Shown in pieces: positions 28,214-36,909 of a stretch of DNA of 57,256 nt; positions within the stretch are counted from its first letter, which is position 1; each line of letters starts with the position of its first letter. The DNA is taken from NCBI GenBank assembly GCA_013140495.1, contig JABFSR010000023.1:1-57256 (forward strand). Reading direction: 5' to 3'. The stretch is from Verrucomicrobiota bacterium (GTDB lineage: Bacteria; Verrucomicrobiota; Verrucomicrobiia; Limisphaerales; JADLHS01). The notes below the pieces were generated by a model. That model was given only the letters and a program-made list of their open reading frames with translations, made no database searches and had not been told where the DNA came from. The position numbers and the translations under genes were made by a program.

Positions 28214-29521
28214 TCAAATCACCGTTCCGTGCGGTATCACTGCGTCCTTGGGGATGATCACGATGCCGTCACGGATGTGGTAAAGCGGATGATCCACATG
28301 GTCTGGCTTTCCTGCCGGCGAAATCACCACGTCGTTTCCGATGCGCGCGTTCTTGTCCACGATGGCATTTTCGATCCGGCAATTATTCCCGATGCCGATG
28401 CGCGGTTTGCCGTTGCGCTCGTGCTCGACAATGGAATCGTGGGATTCGTAATAATCGCAGCCCAGCGCCACCACGCGATGCAACTGGGTGTTGCCGCCCA
28501 CCAGCATTCGCAGGCCGATGATGCTGTGTGTGATTTGCGCGCGGTTGATGATGCACCCGTCCGCCACCATGGCGTGGTCAATCTGCGCGCCGTTGATTTT
28601 CGAGCCGGGCAGGAAGCGTGGCCGTGTGAATATCGGCGCGTGCATGTCAAAGAAGTTGAAGCGCGGCAGTTCGGCTGCGAGATCGAGGTTCGCCTCGAAG
28701 AAGGAACGGATCGTTCCGATGTCTTCCCAATAACCCTGGAACACGTAGGAATAGACGCGATTGGTCTGAATCGCCTGCGGAATGATGTGCTTGCCGAAAT
28801 CGGTGAGGTCGTTGTCGAGCAGATGGCGGATCAGATCACGGCTGAAGACGTAAATGCCCATCGAAGCAAGGAAGGATTCCTGACCGCCCTGAATGTCAAA
28901 TTTGGGATGCCACTCGGTAGGCAACCGCAACGAATCGAGCACGGCAGTATCCTTGGGCTTTTCGACGAATCGGGTGATGCGGCGTTCTTCGTTGATTTGC
29001 AGGATGCCAAGCGATTGAGCTTCGCGCCGGCCCACGGGAATGGTCGCGATGGTCAACTCCGCCTCCGTTTCGACGTGCTGGGCGACGACGTGCTGGAAAT
29101 CCATCCGATACAATTGATCGCCGCTGAGGATGAGCAGGTACTCCCACTCATGATTCAGGAAGTGCGCCATGTTTTTTCGCACGGCGTCCGCCGTACCTTC
29201 GTACCAGGACGTGTCAGCAAAGGTCTGCTGCGCTGCGAGCACCTCGACGAATCCTCCGGTAAAGTGGTCGAACTTGTAGGATTGCGAGAGATGCCGGTGC
29301 AGCGACGCGGAATTGAACTGCGTGAGAATATAGACGCGGCGGAAGCGGGAGTTGATGCAATTGGAGATGGGCACGTCCACGATGCGATACTTGCCACCGA
29401 GCGGAACAGCCGGTTTGGCGCGATCCTTGGTGAGCGGAAAAAGGCGCGTGCCCTGCCCGCCGCCCATGATGACACAGAGGACGTTGCTGGTGTTGAGAGT
29501 CTGACGGCTGGTGCGTGACAT
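28214..29521 (-). CDS. glgC: Glucose-1-phosphate adenylyltransferase
   Basis: 435 residues. Makes ADP-glucose for glycogen synthesis. Nucleotidyltransferase motif IMGGGQGTRLFPLTKDRAKP, then GGKYRIVDVPISNCINS, ILSGDQLYRMD, RFVEKPKD, GIYVFSRD, YWEDIGTI; the C-terminal left-handed beta-helix has hexapeptide-like repeats (GNNCRIENAIVDKNARIG). ATG 29521 (MSRTSRQTLNTSNVL) is preferred over an extension of 16 codons. It converges on the ABC-F gene with a 45-bp gap. No other glycogen genes are in the window. Confidence 0.96.
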   Translation of the reverse strand: MSRTSRQTLNTSNVLCVIMGGGQGTRLFPLTKDRAKPAVPLGGKYRIVDVPISNCINSRFRRVYILTQFNSASLHRHLSQSYKFDHFTGGFVEVLAAQQTFADTSWYEGTADAVRKNMAHFLNHEWEYLLILSGDQLYRMDFQHVVAQHVETEAELTIATIPVGRREAQSLGILQINEERRITRFVEKPKDTAVLDSLRLPTEWHPKFDIQGGQESFLASMGIYVFSRDLIRHLLDNDLTDFGKHIIPQAIQTNRVYSYVFQGYWEDIGTIRSFFEANLDLAAELPRFNFFDMHAPIFTRPRFLPGSKINGAQIDHAMVADGCIINRAQITHSIIGLRMLVGGNTQLHRVVALGCDYYESHDSIVEHERNGKPRIGIGNNCRIENAIVDKNARIGNDVVISPAGKPDHVDHPLYHIRDGIVIIPKDAVIPHGTVI

Positions 29522-29614
29522 AGTTCGTGTCTCCATTCGCGTGGAGCAGCTTAGTTGGAACTCGCACACCGGAGCAAGCGCATTGGCGTTCCTCCAAACG
29601 CAAACTCAACAAGC

Positions 29615-30283
29615 CTACGTCGTCTCGGGCGTCACTCCGAGCACGATGTCAAAGCGCGCATTGAGTTCACCGAGCTTCGAGTCTTTCACCGGCGCAAAAT
29701 CCACCATCACGGACTGCCGTGCGCGCGTGTCTTTGATGCCTTTGACCACGCCGTCGGTTTCGTTCTGTGCGAGACCCTTGATGTAGCATTGCGTGGTGAG
29801 CAGTTCCTTGCCGCCGCGCTTGAGCTTGAAATGAATGTGCGGTGTGCGGCCGGGGTATTGGACCGGCTTGATGGTGCGGAACAGATATTCGCCGGTTGAA
29901 CCGGTGACAAAGCGGCCAAAGCCCTGGAAGCCGGCATCGCGCTTCGACTGGTTGCGATCTCCGCTGTGGAGATAAACGCCCTTGGAATCGCACTGCCAGA
30001 TTTCCACGGTGGCATTGCGTACCGGCGCGCCGTTCTTGTCGAGCACGCGCCCATTGAGCCAGGTGATTTCCCCAACTGCGGGCGTGATGGAGTCATTCAC
30101 AACGAGCAGGTCATTATCCGTGTCGAGCGGCAAGTGGTCCGGGTAAAACGGCCCCTCGGTCTGTTTCGGAGTGAGTATGAGTTCCTCCGCAAACGCGCCG
30201 GGAACGGTGAACAGCGCCGAACCAAGTGCGAGGCGGTTGAGAAAGCGGCGGCGATTGAGCCAGAATGTGGACGTGGTGTTCAT
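29615..30283 (-). CDS. Exported intradiol ring-cleavage dioxygenase family protein
   Basis: 222 residues. The N-terminus FWLNRRRFLNRLALGSAL has a twin-arginine signal pattern, so a folded metalloprotein is probably exported. The core resembles protocatechuate/catechol intradiol dioxygenases: QTEGPFYPD, VRNATVEIWQCDSKGVYLHSG, YPGRTPHIHFKL. The four non-haem Fe(III) ligands (Tyr in GVY, Tyr in QYPGR, two His in PHIHF) all appear present. The substrate is unknown; exported single-domain members are common in soil bacteria. It is 48 bp from the next gene upstream. Confidence 0.88.
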   Translation of the reverse strand: MNTTSTFWLNRRRFLNRLALGSALFTVPGAFAEELILTPKQTEGPFYPDHLPLDTDNDLLVVNDSITPAVGEITWLNGRVLDKNGAPVRNATVEIWQCDSKGVYLHSGDRNQSKRDAGFQGFGRFVTGSTGEYLFRTIKPVQYPGRTPHIHFKLKRGGKELLTTQCYIKGLAQNETDGVVKGIKDTRARQSVMVDFAPVKDSKLGELNARFDIVLGVTPETT

Positions 30284-30331
30284 GTAAAGACAATGATTCG
30301 ACCTCCGTCGGAATGCGAGAACATTTTGAGT

Positions 30332-31201
30332 TCAACCTTCAAGTTCCTGCGGCTGCTCCTGCCTCAACAGATTGCAATAGGCACGGTGAATCTGACTGAC
30401 GAGCGGAGGCTCGGGCAATTGGACGCCGTCCAGCGATTCCGCCACCACCACTCCCATCGAACTCATGGAGAGGAATACCCCGTCCGTTCGTTTCAGTTCA
30501 TCGATCTTGATGTTGCGTTCACAGAATTCGATTCCCATGGAGCGGCAAATATCCTGAACCACCGCGCGGGTGACTCCCGGTAAAATGCCTGCCACCAACG
30601 GCGGCGTGTTGACCGTGTTGCCTTTGATCCAGAACAGATTGCTCGTCGTGCCTTCGACGACCCAGCCGTCGGAGTTTTGCAACAGAGCTTCGTTCGCTCC
30701 GGCTTCGTCCGCTTCGGCGCGTGCGAGAATCTGTGGCAGCTTGTTGGCGTTCTTGAACTGCGCCAGGGGTTCGCCTGCCGGCAACCGCTGTGAGGCGGTG
30801 ATCAGTTTCCACTTTTTGACAACCCCGACATCGGGCGGCGGGAGAGGATGCAGATTCATGACGAGCGTCGGCACGTCCGCACCCTTTGGCGAATAACCGC
30901 GTTGCCCGACACCGCGCGACAGCGTGATCCTGAGAAGCGCATCCGGCAATTTGTTCTGGGCGACGAGTTCGTCGGCAAATCGTCGCATCTCTTCATCCGA
31001 AAACGGACAGCGAATTTTCAACAACGCCGTGCCCCTGGCGAACCGGTCCAGGTGTTCCGCCCAACGAAACGGGCGACCGCCAACAATTGGAATCGCCTCG
31101 TACAAACCGTCGCCGTAAAGAAACGAGCGGTCGAACACGGAAACCACCGCGCGCTCTTCAGGGACAAATTCGCCGTTGAGAAAAACGATCACGGGCGTCA
31201 T
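30332..31201 (-). CDS. Class-IV aminotransferase, possible aminodeoxychorismate lyase
   Basis: 289-residue fold-type IV PLP enzyme. VIVFLNGEFVPEERAVVSVF and RSFLYGDGLYEAIP open the protein; the PLP lysine is probably in FKNANKLPQILARAEA; later come EGTTSNLFWI and AGILPGVTR. Branched-chain, D-amino-acid and 4-amino-4-deoxychorismate lyase (PabC) members are hard to separate by eye. A pabB gene lies upstream on the same strand, with one opposite-strand gene between, which favours PabC (inference). Confidence 0.85.
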   Translation of the reverse strand: MTPVIVFLNGEFVPEERAVVSVFDRSFLYGDGLYEAIPIVGGRPFRWAEHLDRFARGTALLKIRCPFSDEEMRRFADELVAQNKLPDALLRITLSRGVGQRGYSPKGADVPTLVMNLHPLPPPDVGVVKKWKLITASQRLPAGEPLAQFKNANKLPQILARAEADEAGANEALLQNSDGWVVEGTTSNLFWIKGNTVNTPPLVAGILPGVTRAVVQDICRSMGIEFCERNIKIDELKRTDGVFLSMSSMGVVVAESLDGVQLPEPPLVSQIHRAYCNLLRQEQPQELEG

Positions 31202-31333
31202 CTAACCGTTCAACTCACGACAGGCGAGCATAAAGTAGCCTCGACATCCAATATCCTGCCTTCAGATCATATCCCACGGGATTATCAACAACCGGCACGA
31301 CTAGCTTTGAACGCTGGTTCAGCCTCCGGTAAC

Positions 31334-32008
31334 ATGGTATCAACAATGAATAATATGAGTGTAACTCAGGAAAAATACGAAACTTTGATGCTAGAGGTCG
31401 ACACCCTTTTGAAACCTGAAGGTTTTCGCAGAACTGGACAGAATTTTCGGAAGCGGCTTCCAGATGGTAAGGTTAGGTGGAGTATTATTTTTGAGAAACA
31501 CCGACGTTCGACCGAAGATGAAATCCGCTTCACATTTTATATCGGCGCAGAATGGAATCGACGGCCAGCTGACTACGAGGATTATATGCCACACACATCT
31601 TGGTACGGAGGTGCGGGGGACCGGATTGGATATTTCATGCCTAAGAAAGAAGATACCTGGTGGGAGATTGATGAAGGAACAACCGCACAGATATTGAGTG
31701 CCCAGATTAAAGCAATAATATGGTCGTGCGCGCTTCCATTCATCAGGCAATTTGAAACAGAAAAGGACATCGAAGACTATCAAAGAAGTTTTTGGGATTC
31801 TCCCGATTGGCAGAAGAATTATCCAACTGCCATCGAAAGATTGGCATGTGTCCTTCGAGAGAATCGGGACAGTTCTGAAATTGCGAAACGCATTGACATT
31901 GTTCGCCGCCTCGGACGTAGCAACGGTGTATCCAAGGATGTCACTGAAGCAACAATACAAAGGGTGCTGAAGACTTATGGAATCACAGGGGGTATGCCAT
32001 CAGAATAG
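31334..32008 (+). CDS. DUF4304-like hypothetical protein, A+T-rich
   Basis: 224 residues from the first of three in-frame ATGs (31334, 31346, 31355). The N-terminal half (LLKPEGFRRTGQNFRKRL, VRWSIIFEKHRR, IRFTFYIGAEWNR) resembles DUF4304 proteins, often found in toxin-immunity or mobile settings; function unknown. No signal or membrane segment. Composition differs from neighbours (31741-31800 has 22 G+C of 60). It lies on the opposite strand between pabB and the class-IV aminotransferase, suggesting insertion into a former pab cluster. Confidence 0.7.
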   Translation: MVSTMNNMSVTQEKYETLMLEVDTLLKPEGFRRTGQNFRKRLPDGKVRWSIIFEKHRRSTEDEIRFTFYIGAEWNRRPADYEDYMPHTSWYGGAGDRIGYFMPKKEDTWWEIDEGTTAQILSAQIKAIIWSCALPFIRQFETEKDIEDYQRSFWDSPDWQKNYPTAIERLACVLRENRDSSEIAKRIDIVRRLGRSNGVSKDVTEATIQRVLKTYGITGGMPSE

Positions 32009-32024
32009 AGTCGCCGGTCAAGCG

Positions 32025-33548
32025 TCATTTTGCAGGCTGCGTTTGCGGATGGGCGCGGGATCCCACGCGGTGCTCAATCGCAGACAGAAATCCTCGCGCC
32101 TTGGCCATTGTTTCATCGTATTCCGCCTCGGGAATTGAATCCGCCACGATGCCCGCCCCGACGTGGAAGTAAGCCGTGTCCGCCTTGTGAATCGCCGTGC
32201 GGATGCTGATGCTCAACTGGCTTTCGCGGTTGAAACCAAGATAGCCGTGGCAACCGGTGTAGGGACCGCGCGCGTGCGGTTCAAGTTCGTCAATGATCTC
32301 CATCGCCCGGAACTTCGGCGCTCCGGTAATGCTGCCGCCAGGAAAACAGGATGCCAGCGCGGCGAAGTGTGTGACGCCGCTCCTGAGCCGCCCTTCGACC
32401 GTTGAAACCAGATGCTGCACCTGCGCGAAACGTTCGAGCCGCGCCAGTTCGGGCACCTGCACGCTGCCGAACTCGCACACGCGACCCAGATCATTTCGAA
32501 GCAGGTCCGTGATCATCACCAGTTCGGCAAGTTCCTTCGGGCTGGTCTGGAGTTCATAGGCGAGCTGGGCGTCGCGCGTGGCGTCGGATGCGCGCGGCCT
32601 CGTGCCCTTGATGGGGCGCGTCTGGATGTTCGAGCCGCTCAAGCGCAGGAAGAGTTCCGGTGAGGACGACGCGACCTGAAAATCTCCGCAGTTGAAATAA
32701 GCCGCGAACGGCGCAGGCGAAACCGTGAGCAGCCGTTGAAACAATTCCCATCCGGAAAACTCGCACGGAGCGGACAGGCGCTGGGCCAGGTTGACCTGAT
32801 AAATATCCCCGGCACGGATGTATTGTTGTGCGCGCGTTACGGCGGCGAGAAAATCAGTGCGGGTGAAGTTGGAAGTGATCCCTCCTGCGGCCGGAGCGCG
32901 GACAGCCTTGTCCGCAAGTTCCAAGTCTGGCGATCGCGCGGACAAGGCTGTCCGCGCTCCGGGGGGCATTTCGGCGCAAGCGGCGGGCAATTTTGGAGAT
33001 TCAGCCGTTAACGCCGCTTGCCAGAATTCCAATTGCTGCTTTGCCCTCGTGTCACTGCGTGAGCCATCGGGTTGCAGGCCGGTGGAAACAATCCACTTCT
33101 TGCCAAGGTGATGATCGAAGACCACGAGGCTGTCGTAGAAACCGACGTGGCAATCCGGCAGTTCGAGATCGTTGGCCGCGCGTCGCGGGAGTTTGGGATC
33201 GGTAAAGTTTTTCAGGTCGTAACCCCAGAAGCCGAAACAGCCGCCGAGTGGAAACGGGAGATCAATCTCGTCGAGCAGTTCGCAGCGCGACATGAGGGCA
33301 TCGAGAATGTGCCAGGGATTGCCGAATTGGACGTGGCTCGTGGTGCGTGGTGCGTGGTGCGTGATTTCGCAGCGTGAGCCGGACGAGCGGAAAGAGATGA
33401 AAGGCCGGGCAGCTACGAACGAGTATCGCGCCTGCGGCCACTCGAACCCTGCGCTCCGCAAAAGCACAACATCACGCTGCCCGCCGAGTTGTTCAACGAG
33501 CGATTCGGGCGTGTGGCCCGTGGTGATTTCGTGAAGGAGAGGCTTCAT
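32025..33548 (-). CDS. pabB: Aminodeoxychorismate synthase component I
   Basis: 507-residue chorismate-binding enzyme that makes 4-amino-4-deoxychorismate for folate. Typical PabB/TrpE sequence: AGDIYQVNLAQR, PIKGTRPR (the PIKGT lysine marks PabB rather than TrpE's PIAGT), ELAELVMITDLLRNDLGRV, CFPGGSITGAPKFRAMEII, GPYTGCHGYLGFN and AGIVADSIPEAEYDET. Two repeat insertions are read in frame: THHAPRTT near residue 65, and 24 codons at about 196-219 from a 72-bp palindrome, both in the variable N-terminal part rather than the active site. Confidence 0.95.
   Translation of the reverse strand: MKPLLHEITTGHTPESLVEQLGGQRDVVLLRSAGFEWPQARYSFVAARPFISFRSSGSRCEITHHAPRTTSHVQFGNPWHILDALMSRCELLDEIDLPFPLGGCFGFWGYDLKNFTDPKLPRRAANDLELPDCHVGFYDSLVVFDHHLGKKWIVSTGLQPDGSRSDTRAKQQLEFWQAALTAESPKLPAACAEMPPGARTALSARSPDLELADKAVRAPAAGGITSNFTRTDFLAAVTRAQQYIRAGDIYQVNLAQRLSAPCEFSGWELFQRLLTVSPAPFAAYFNCGDFQVASSSPELFLRLSGSNIQTRPIKGTRPRASDATRDAQLAYELQTSPKELAELVMITDLLRNDLGRVCEFGSVQVPELARLERFAQVQHLVSTVEGRLRSGVTHFAALASCFPGGSITGAPKFRAMEIIDELEPHARGPYTGCHGYLGFNRESQLSISIRTAIHKADTAYFHVGAGIVADSIPEAEYDETMAKARGFLSAIEHRVGSRAHPQTQPAK
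32891..32962. repeat. 72-bp palindromic element inside pabB
   Basis: Two perfect 25-bp arms (32891-32915 and 32938-32962) around a 22-bp centre. Total 72 bp equals 24 codons, with no stop in the pabB frame. The peptide includes GARTALSARSPDLELADKAV. Confidence 0.9.
33332..33363. repeat. Heptamer array (CGTGGTG)n inside pabB
   Basis: One degenerate unit CGTGGCT, three exact CGTGGTG units, then CGTG. On the pabB strand it reads THHAPRTT. 25 bp are identical (reverse complement) to the array in rimO at 131-155. Confidence 0.9.
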
Positions 33549-33551
33549 CGT

Positions 33552-34322
33552 TCAAGCGTGGCCCGTCGGTTTGGCATTCGCATTGTGCCACAACAGCCAC
33601 ACCATTTCATCCGTGAACACCTGGCGGCTGGCGTATCCGCGCACCAGTTCGGTGCCGTCGCGGATGTCCCGGGCACCGCGATTCATCAGCGCGTGCGGCG
33701 AGCAGCGGCAGATTTCCTTAACGAGCCAGACAAACTTTTCCAGCGTGGAAAACTCAGGACGGTCAATGGCGTACTTGAACGGAAAGTGCGCGGCATTGAT
33801 TTCGTATCGCAACCGGCGTCCGGTCAGAACAAGTTCCAGAAGCAGTTGTGAGCCTGCGTCCAGTTTTGTCCCGGCAGCCATTGCATTTGGGTTCACGCCA
33901 AAAGTTGAGCTGGAACGTTGCGAAGCCTGGTCGCGGCTCGTTTCGATGTTGCGCACCGCGCCGGCCGCCACAAGGGAGAGATCACTCCATGGAACCGGTT
34001 GCGCACGGCCCAACAGATCAAAGATGACGAAGCCATCGGAATTGAGTTCGAGACGATGGAGTACTTTGCCGTCCGGCAGAACACGCAGATCACTTTCGAG
34101 CACGAGCGCGGCGGCGACACCCTCTGCTTGGAGCGCGCGTTGAAATGCACGCGCGGCATCGGCTCCAAGCTGGCGCATGAGGATTCCTTGGGCGCTCGCG
34201 GCGAGCCGGATGGCGTCGGCATCGGTGAGATTGTGAAACGAACTGAACGCGCGGCGTATTTGCTCGGCGTTGGGCTGGAGGCCGTCTTTTTGCAGAACCG
34301 CGTATTGCTTGGGGCTGGCCAT
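33552..34322 (-). CDS. Conserved-looking hypothetical protein
   Basis: 256 residues, family not recognised. It starts MASPKQYAVLQKDGLQPN; the pattern of alternating hydrophobics in RAFSSFHNLTDADAIRLAAS and LQAEGVAAALVLESDLRVLP suggests an alpha/beta domain, followed by a part ending in GTELVRGYASRQVFTDEMVW. No signal peptide or membrane helix. It stops 4 bp before pabB begins, and its ATG is 16 bp after the LOG-family gene, so all three are probably one transcript. Confidence 0.75.
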   Translation of the reverse strand: MASPKQYAVLQKDGLQPNAEQIRRAFSSFHNLTDADAIRLAASAQGILMRQLGADAARAFQRALQAEGVAAALVLESDLRVLPDGKVLHRLELNSDGFVIFDLLGRAQPVPWSDLSLVAAGAVRNIETSRDQASQRSSSTFGVNPNAMAAGTKLDAGSQLLLELVLTGRRLRYEINAAHFPFKYAIDRPEFSTLEKFVWLVKEICRCSPHALMNRGARDIRDGTELVRGYASRQVFTDEMVWLLWHNANAKPTGHA

Positions 34323-34337
34323 GCGCTGGGAAATGGT

Positions 34338-35024
34338 TCAGGAGAAGGCCATCGGCAAAGATTTTGGCGGACCGACACGTTCCAGATAATCGCGGATGAC
34401 TGTGACGACTTCCTGAACGTCATCCGTGACCGTGAGCAGTTTCAGATCGCCCGGACTGATGAATTTATTCTGCTCACTCATCTGCGTCTGCATCCAGTGC
34501 AGCAGTCCGCTCCAATGTTTTTTGCCGAACAAGATGAGCGGGAACTGCGGAATGCGTTCCGTCTGCACCAACGTGAGCACTTCGTACAACTCATCGAGCG
34601 TGCCGAAGCCGCCAGGCATGAAGATGAAGGCGACACTGTATTTGACGAAGCAGACCTTGCGCGAAAAGAAATAGTGAAAATTTACCGGCACGTTCGCGTA
34701 GGCGTTGCCCTTTTGTTCGTGTGGCAGCTTGATGTTGAGTCCGATGGATTTGCCGCCGGCCTGAGCCGCCCCCTTGTTGGCAGCCTCCATGATGCCCGGC
34801 CCGCCGCCGGTGATGACCGGAAGGTTGTGTCTGGCGAGTTCGCGTGCGAGTGAAACAGTTTTCTTGTAGTACGGATCAGAAGACTTGGTTCGCGCCGATC
34901 CAAAGACGGTGACGGCAGGTTTGTTTACATGGGAAAGGGTTTCAAACGATTCGACGAACTCGCCCATGATGCGCAGGATGCGCCAGGGTTCTTCCTTGAT
35001 GAAAGCCGCACCGTTGTTGTTCAT
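34338..35024 (-). CDS. LOG-family protein (TIGR00730 type)
   Basis: 228 residues. Lysine-decarboxylase-like Rossmann fold with the family motifs GGGPGIMEAANKGA and PGGFGTLDELYE, the nucleotide-binding and catalytic PGGxGTxxE. Members release bases from nucleoside 5'-monophosphates (cytokinin-activating in plants and some bacteria); others have unknown roles. The N-terminus (EEPWRILRIMGEFVESFETL) is of the longer bacterial type. First gene of a minus-strand group with the unknown gene and pabB; divergent from the czc region across 122 bp. Confidence 0.92.
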   Translation of the reverse strand: MNNNGAAFIKEEPWRILRIMGEFVESFETLSHVNKPAVTVFGSARTKSSDPYYKKTVSLARELARHNLPVITGGGPGIMEAANKGAAQAGGKSIGLNIKLPHEQKGNAYANVPVNFHYFFSRKVCFVKYSVAFIFMPGGFGTLDELYEVLTLVQTERIPQFPLILFGKKHWSGLLHWMQTQMSEQNKFISPGDLKLLTVTDDVQEVVTVIRDYLERVGPPKSLPMAFS

Positions 35025-35146
35025 GGCCGGAGAGTAGCAGGGCGGAACGCGGAGACAAGCGGCGAGGAGCAGGCGTCAAGAAATAAGTTCCGTCGCCGAA
35101 AGGATTTGTTTGAACATTCCATGGCTTTAGGCCATCAATCACTGGA

Positions 35147-35530
35147 ATGCGGCGTTTAAGAAACATCCTCATGGTTCTGGCAGCGGTTCTTTGGCTGCCG
35201 CTGTCGGCGCATTGCCTTTTGGAGAGGATTCCAGCATTCCAGTTTCTGGCGTGTAACGATGACACCGACGCAGGGAAGACTTCGGATTGCGACGACACGG
35301 GTTGTTGTCCCGCCGAGAAGACCCTGTATCGGATCAACCAAATCCGTGTCTCCGTTCCGTCGCCGGATTTGCTGCCACTGTTGCCGGTCGCAACCGTGGA
35401 CACTGCCATCGCGCTATCCGCCGAAGCCGTATCGGCTGCGGTCGCTGGTTCTCCACCGGAACTTCCTCAGTGCTGGCAATTTGTTTTCCGCACGGCCTCT
35501 CCGCCGCGCGCTCCTTCGTTCACTTCATAA
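35147..35530 (+). CDS. Small secreted Cys/Asp-rich protein before czcCBA
   Basis: 127 residues. Signal peptide about 1-23 (ILMVLAAVLWLPLSAHC). The mature part starts with a Cys/Asp cluster, FLACNDDTDAGKTSDCDDTG then CCPAEK (about 33-56), that could bind a metal; the rest is Pro/Ala/Ser-rich. No family recognised. It lies just before the czcCBA operon on the same strand, separated by two hairpins, so a role in metal resistance is likely but inferred. Small secreted proteins of this kind preceding czc genes occur elsewhere. Confidence 0.7.
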   Translation: MRRLRNILMVLAAVLWLPLSAHCLLERIPAFQFLACNDDTDAGKTSDCDDTGCCPAEKTLYRINQIRVSVPSPDLLPLLPVATVDTAIALSAEAVSAAVAGSPPELPQCWQFVFRTASPPRAPSFTS

Positions 35531-35532
35531 TT

Positions 35533-35556
35533 AAGTCCTCGTTCGAGGGCTTTTCT
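35533..35556 (+). terminator. Hairpin with T-run between secreted protein and czcC
   Basis: AAGTCCTC (35533-35540), loop GTTC, GAGGGCTT (35545-35552), then TTCT. Eight pairs with one G-T. Only a short T-tract, so it may be a partial terminator or attenuator. Confidence 0.55.
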
Positions 35557-35567
35557 CCCAATCATTC

Positions 35568-35583
35568 GGCGTGATTTCACGCC
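35568..35583 (+). promoter_or_regulatory. Perfect inverted repeat upstream of czcC
   Basis: GGCGTGA-TT-TCACGCC, 45 bp upstream of the czcC ATG. It is followed by a T-rich stretch. Either an operator for a metal-responsive repressor or a second small terminator; no regulator gene is nearby. Confidence 0.4.
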
Positions 35584-35628
35584 CTGGTGTTTTTGTATTC
35601 CCATTTTGGTTTGCTTGTTTGATTGATT

Positions 35629-36909
35629 ATGAAGCGATGGAATTTTTGCGGTTTGCCACTTCTCCTGGCGGTGGCGCTTGGAAGCGCAGTTGCGTTTCCT
35701 GCAAAAGGCCAGGATACGAACGCCCTCACGCTCGACGCTGCCATCCGGCTCGCGCTCGCGGATAATCCCGAAATCCGCGTCCTGTCGGCGGACATCGCGG
35801 CGGTGCGGGGCGAAGTCACGACCGCAAGGACGTGGCAGAATCCCGAAGTATCCGTCTCACCGGGCTTCAAAACCATCCGCGATCCGTCCACGACGGAGTT
35901 TCACGGCGACTTTGGGCTGGAACAAACCTTTGAGTGGCCCGGCAAACGCGCGTTGCGACGAGCCGTTGCCGAAAAGAATGTTGCCGTGCGCCAGCTCGCG
36001 CTCGACGGCTTCCGCTCGCAACTCGCCATCCAGGTGCGTCGCGCTTTCTTCACTTTGCTGGCAACGCGCGAAGTCGTGGCCTTGCGCGAACAACGCCTGA
36101 CGCTCGCCAAATCGTTCGTGGACGCCGCGAAGAAGAAAGTCGAAGGCGGTTTCGCCCCGGAGTTCGAGGCGACCAAGGCGGAAGTGGAAGTTGTCGGCGC
36201 GCAAAAAACTCTGCGTGAGGCGCAGGCGCAACACGACGCGGCGCGCGTGGCCTTGAACGCCTTGATGGGTCGCAAGCCGAACGAACCGCTGACTGTGGCC
36301 TGGGCGCTCGACGGCACAATCCAGTTGCCCGACCAATCCACGTTGTTGGAGCAAGCACTGGCGCGGAATCTAGCCGTCAAAGTTCAGGAGGCCGAAGCAG
36401 AGCGCACGGGCCTGAGCCTGCAATCCATCCGCAAGTCGCGGCTGCCGGATTTCAAAGTCGGCCCGAGCGTGGAATACACCCGCGACGAACAGGTCGTTGG
36501 TTTTGGCGTGAGTTTGCCGCTGCCGTTTTGGGACAAGAAGAAAGGTGAGATTGCCACCGCCACCGCCGAACAGGAAAAGGCATTGGCTGAGTTGGACAAG
36601 TTGCGGCGCGAAATCCTGCGCGACGTGACCGCGGCGGTGCAAAATCTCACGGCGGCGCGAGAATCACTCGCCTTCTACACGCCGGCTTTGCGCGACAAGC
36701 TCAAGGCCGCGCTCGATGCCGCCGCGCAAGGTTATTCCGAAGGCCGGATGCCGCTGCTGCTTTACCTCGAATCGCAGCGCACCTATTTCGACACGCAGGC
36801 CGATTACTTCGAGACGCTGCAAAAACAGTTTGAAGCGCAGGCGGAACTCGAATCCGCCGTCGGCGTTCCCCTCAATCAACTTTCCCAACCCGCCAACGAA
36901 ACTAAATGA
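35629..36909 (+). CDS. czcC: CzcC-like outer-membrane efflux channel
   Basis: 426-residue TolC/OEP family protein, outer part of a tripartite metal efflux pump. Signal peptide about 1-30. Two OEP repeats: first with LTLDAAIRLALADNPEIRVL, second with STLLEQALARNLAVKVQEAE; QTFEWPGKRALRRAVAEKNV and PLPFWDKKKGEIATA are typical of the CzcC/CusC-like heavy-metal group. ATG 35629 is chosen over TTG 35623. Its stop overlaps the czcB start (ATGA), showing translational coupling. Confidence 0.92.
   Translation: MKRWNFCGLPLLLAVALGSAVAFPAKGQDTNALTLDAAIRLALADNPEIRVLSADIAAVRGEVTTARTWQNPEVSVSPGFKTIRDPSTTEFHGDFGLEQTFEWPGKRALRRAVAEKNVAVRQLALDGFRSQLAIQVRRAFFTLLATREVVALREQRLTLAKSFVDAAKKKVEGGFAPEFEATKAEVEVVGAQKTLREAQAQHDAARVALNALMGRKPNEPLTVAWALDGTIQLPDQSTLLEQALARNLAVKVQEAEAERTGLSLQSIRKSRLPDFKVGPSVEYTRDEQVVGFGVSLPLPFWDKKKGEIATATAEQEKALAELDKLRREILRDVTAAVQNLTAARESLAFYTPALRDKLKAALDAAAQGYSEGRMPLLLYLESQRTYFDTQADYFETLQKQFEAQAELESAVGVPLNQLSQPANETK

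Noticed and set aside
28208..29518. 436-codon plus-strand frame across glgC
   Set aside because: Nearly the whole frame lies opposite glgC, whose motifs are unmistakable; high-GC codon bias opens the opposite strand.
30848..31333. Long upstream extension of the DUF4304-like gene
   Set aside because: It runs antisense over the class-IV aminotransferase; three ATGs at 31334-31355 give the family-like start.
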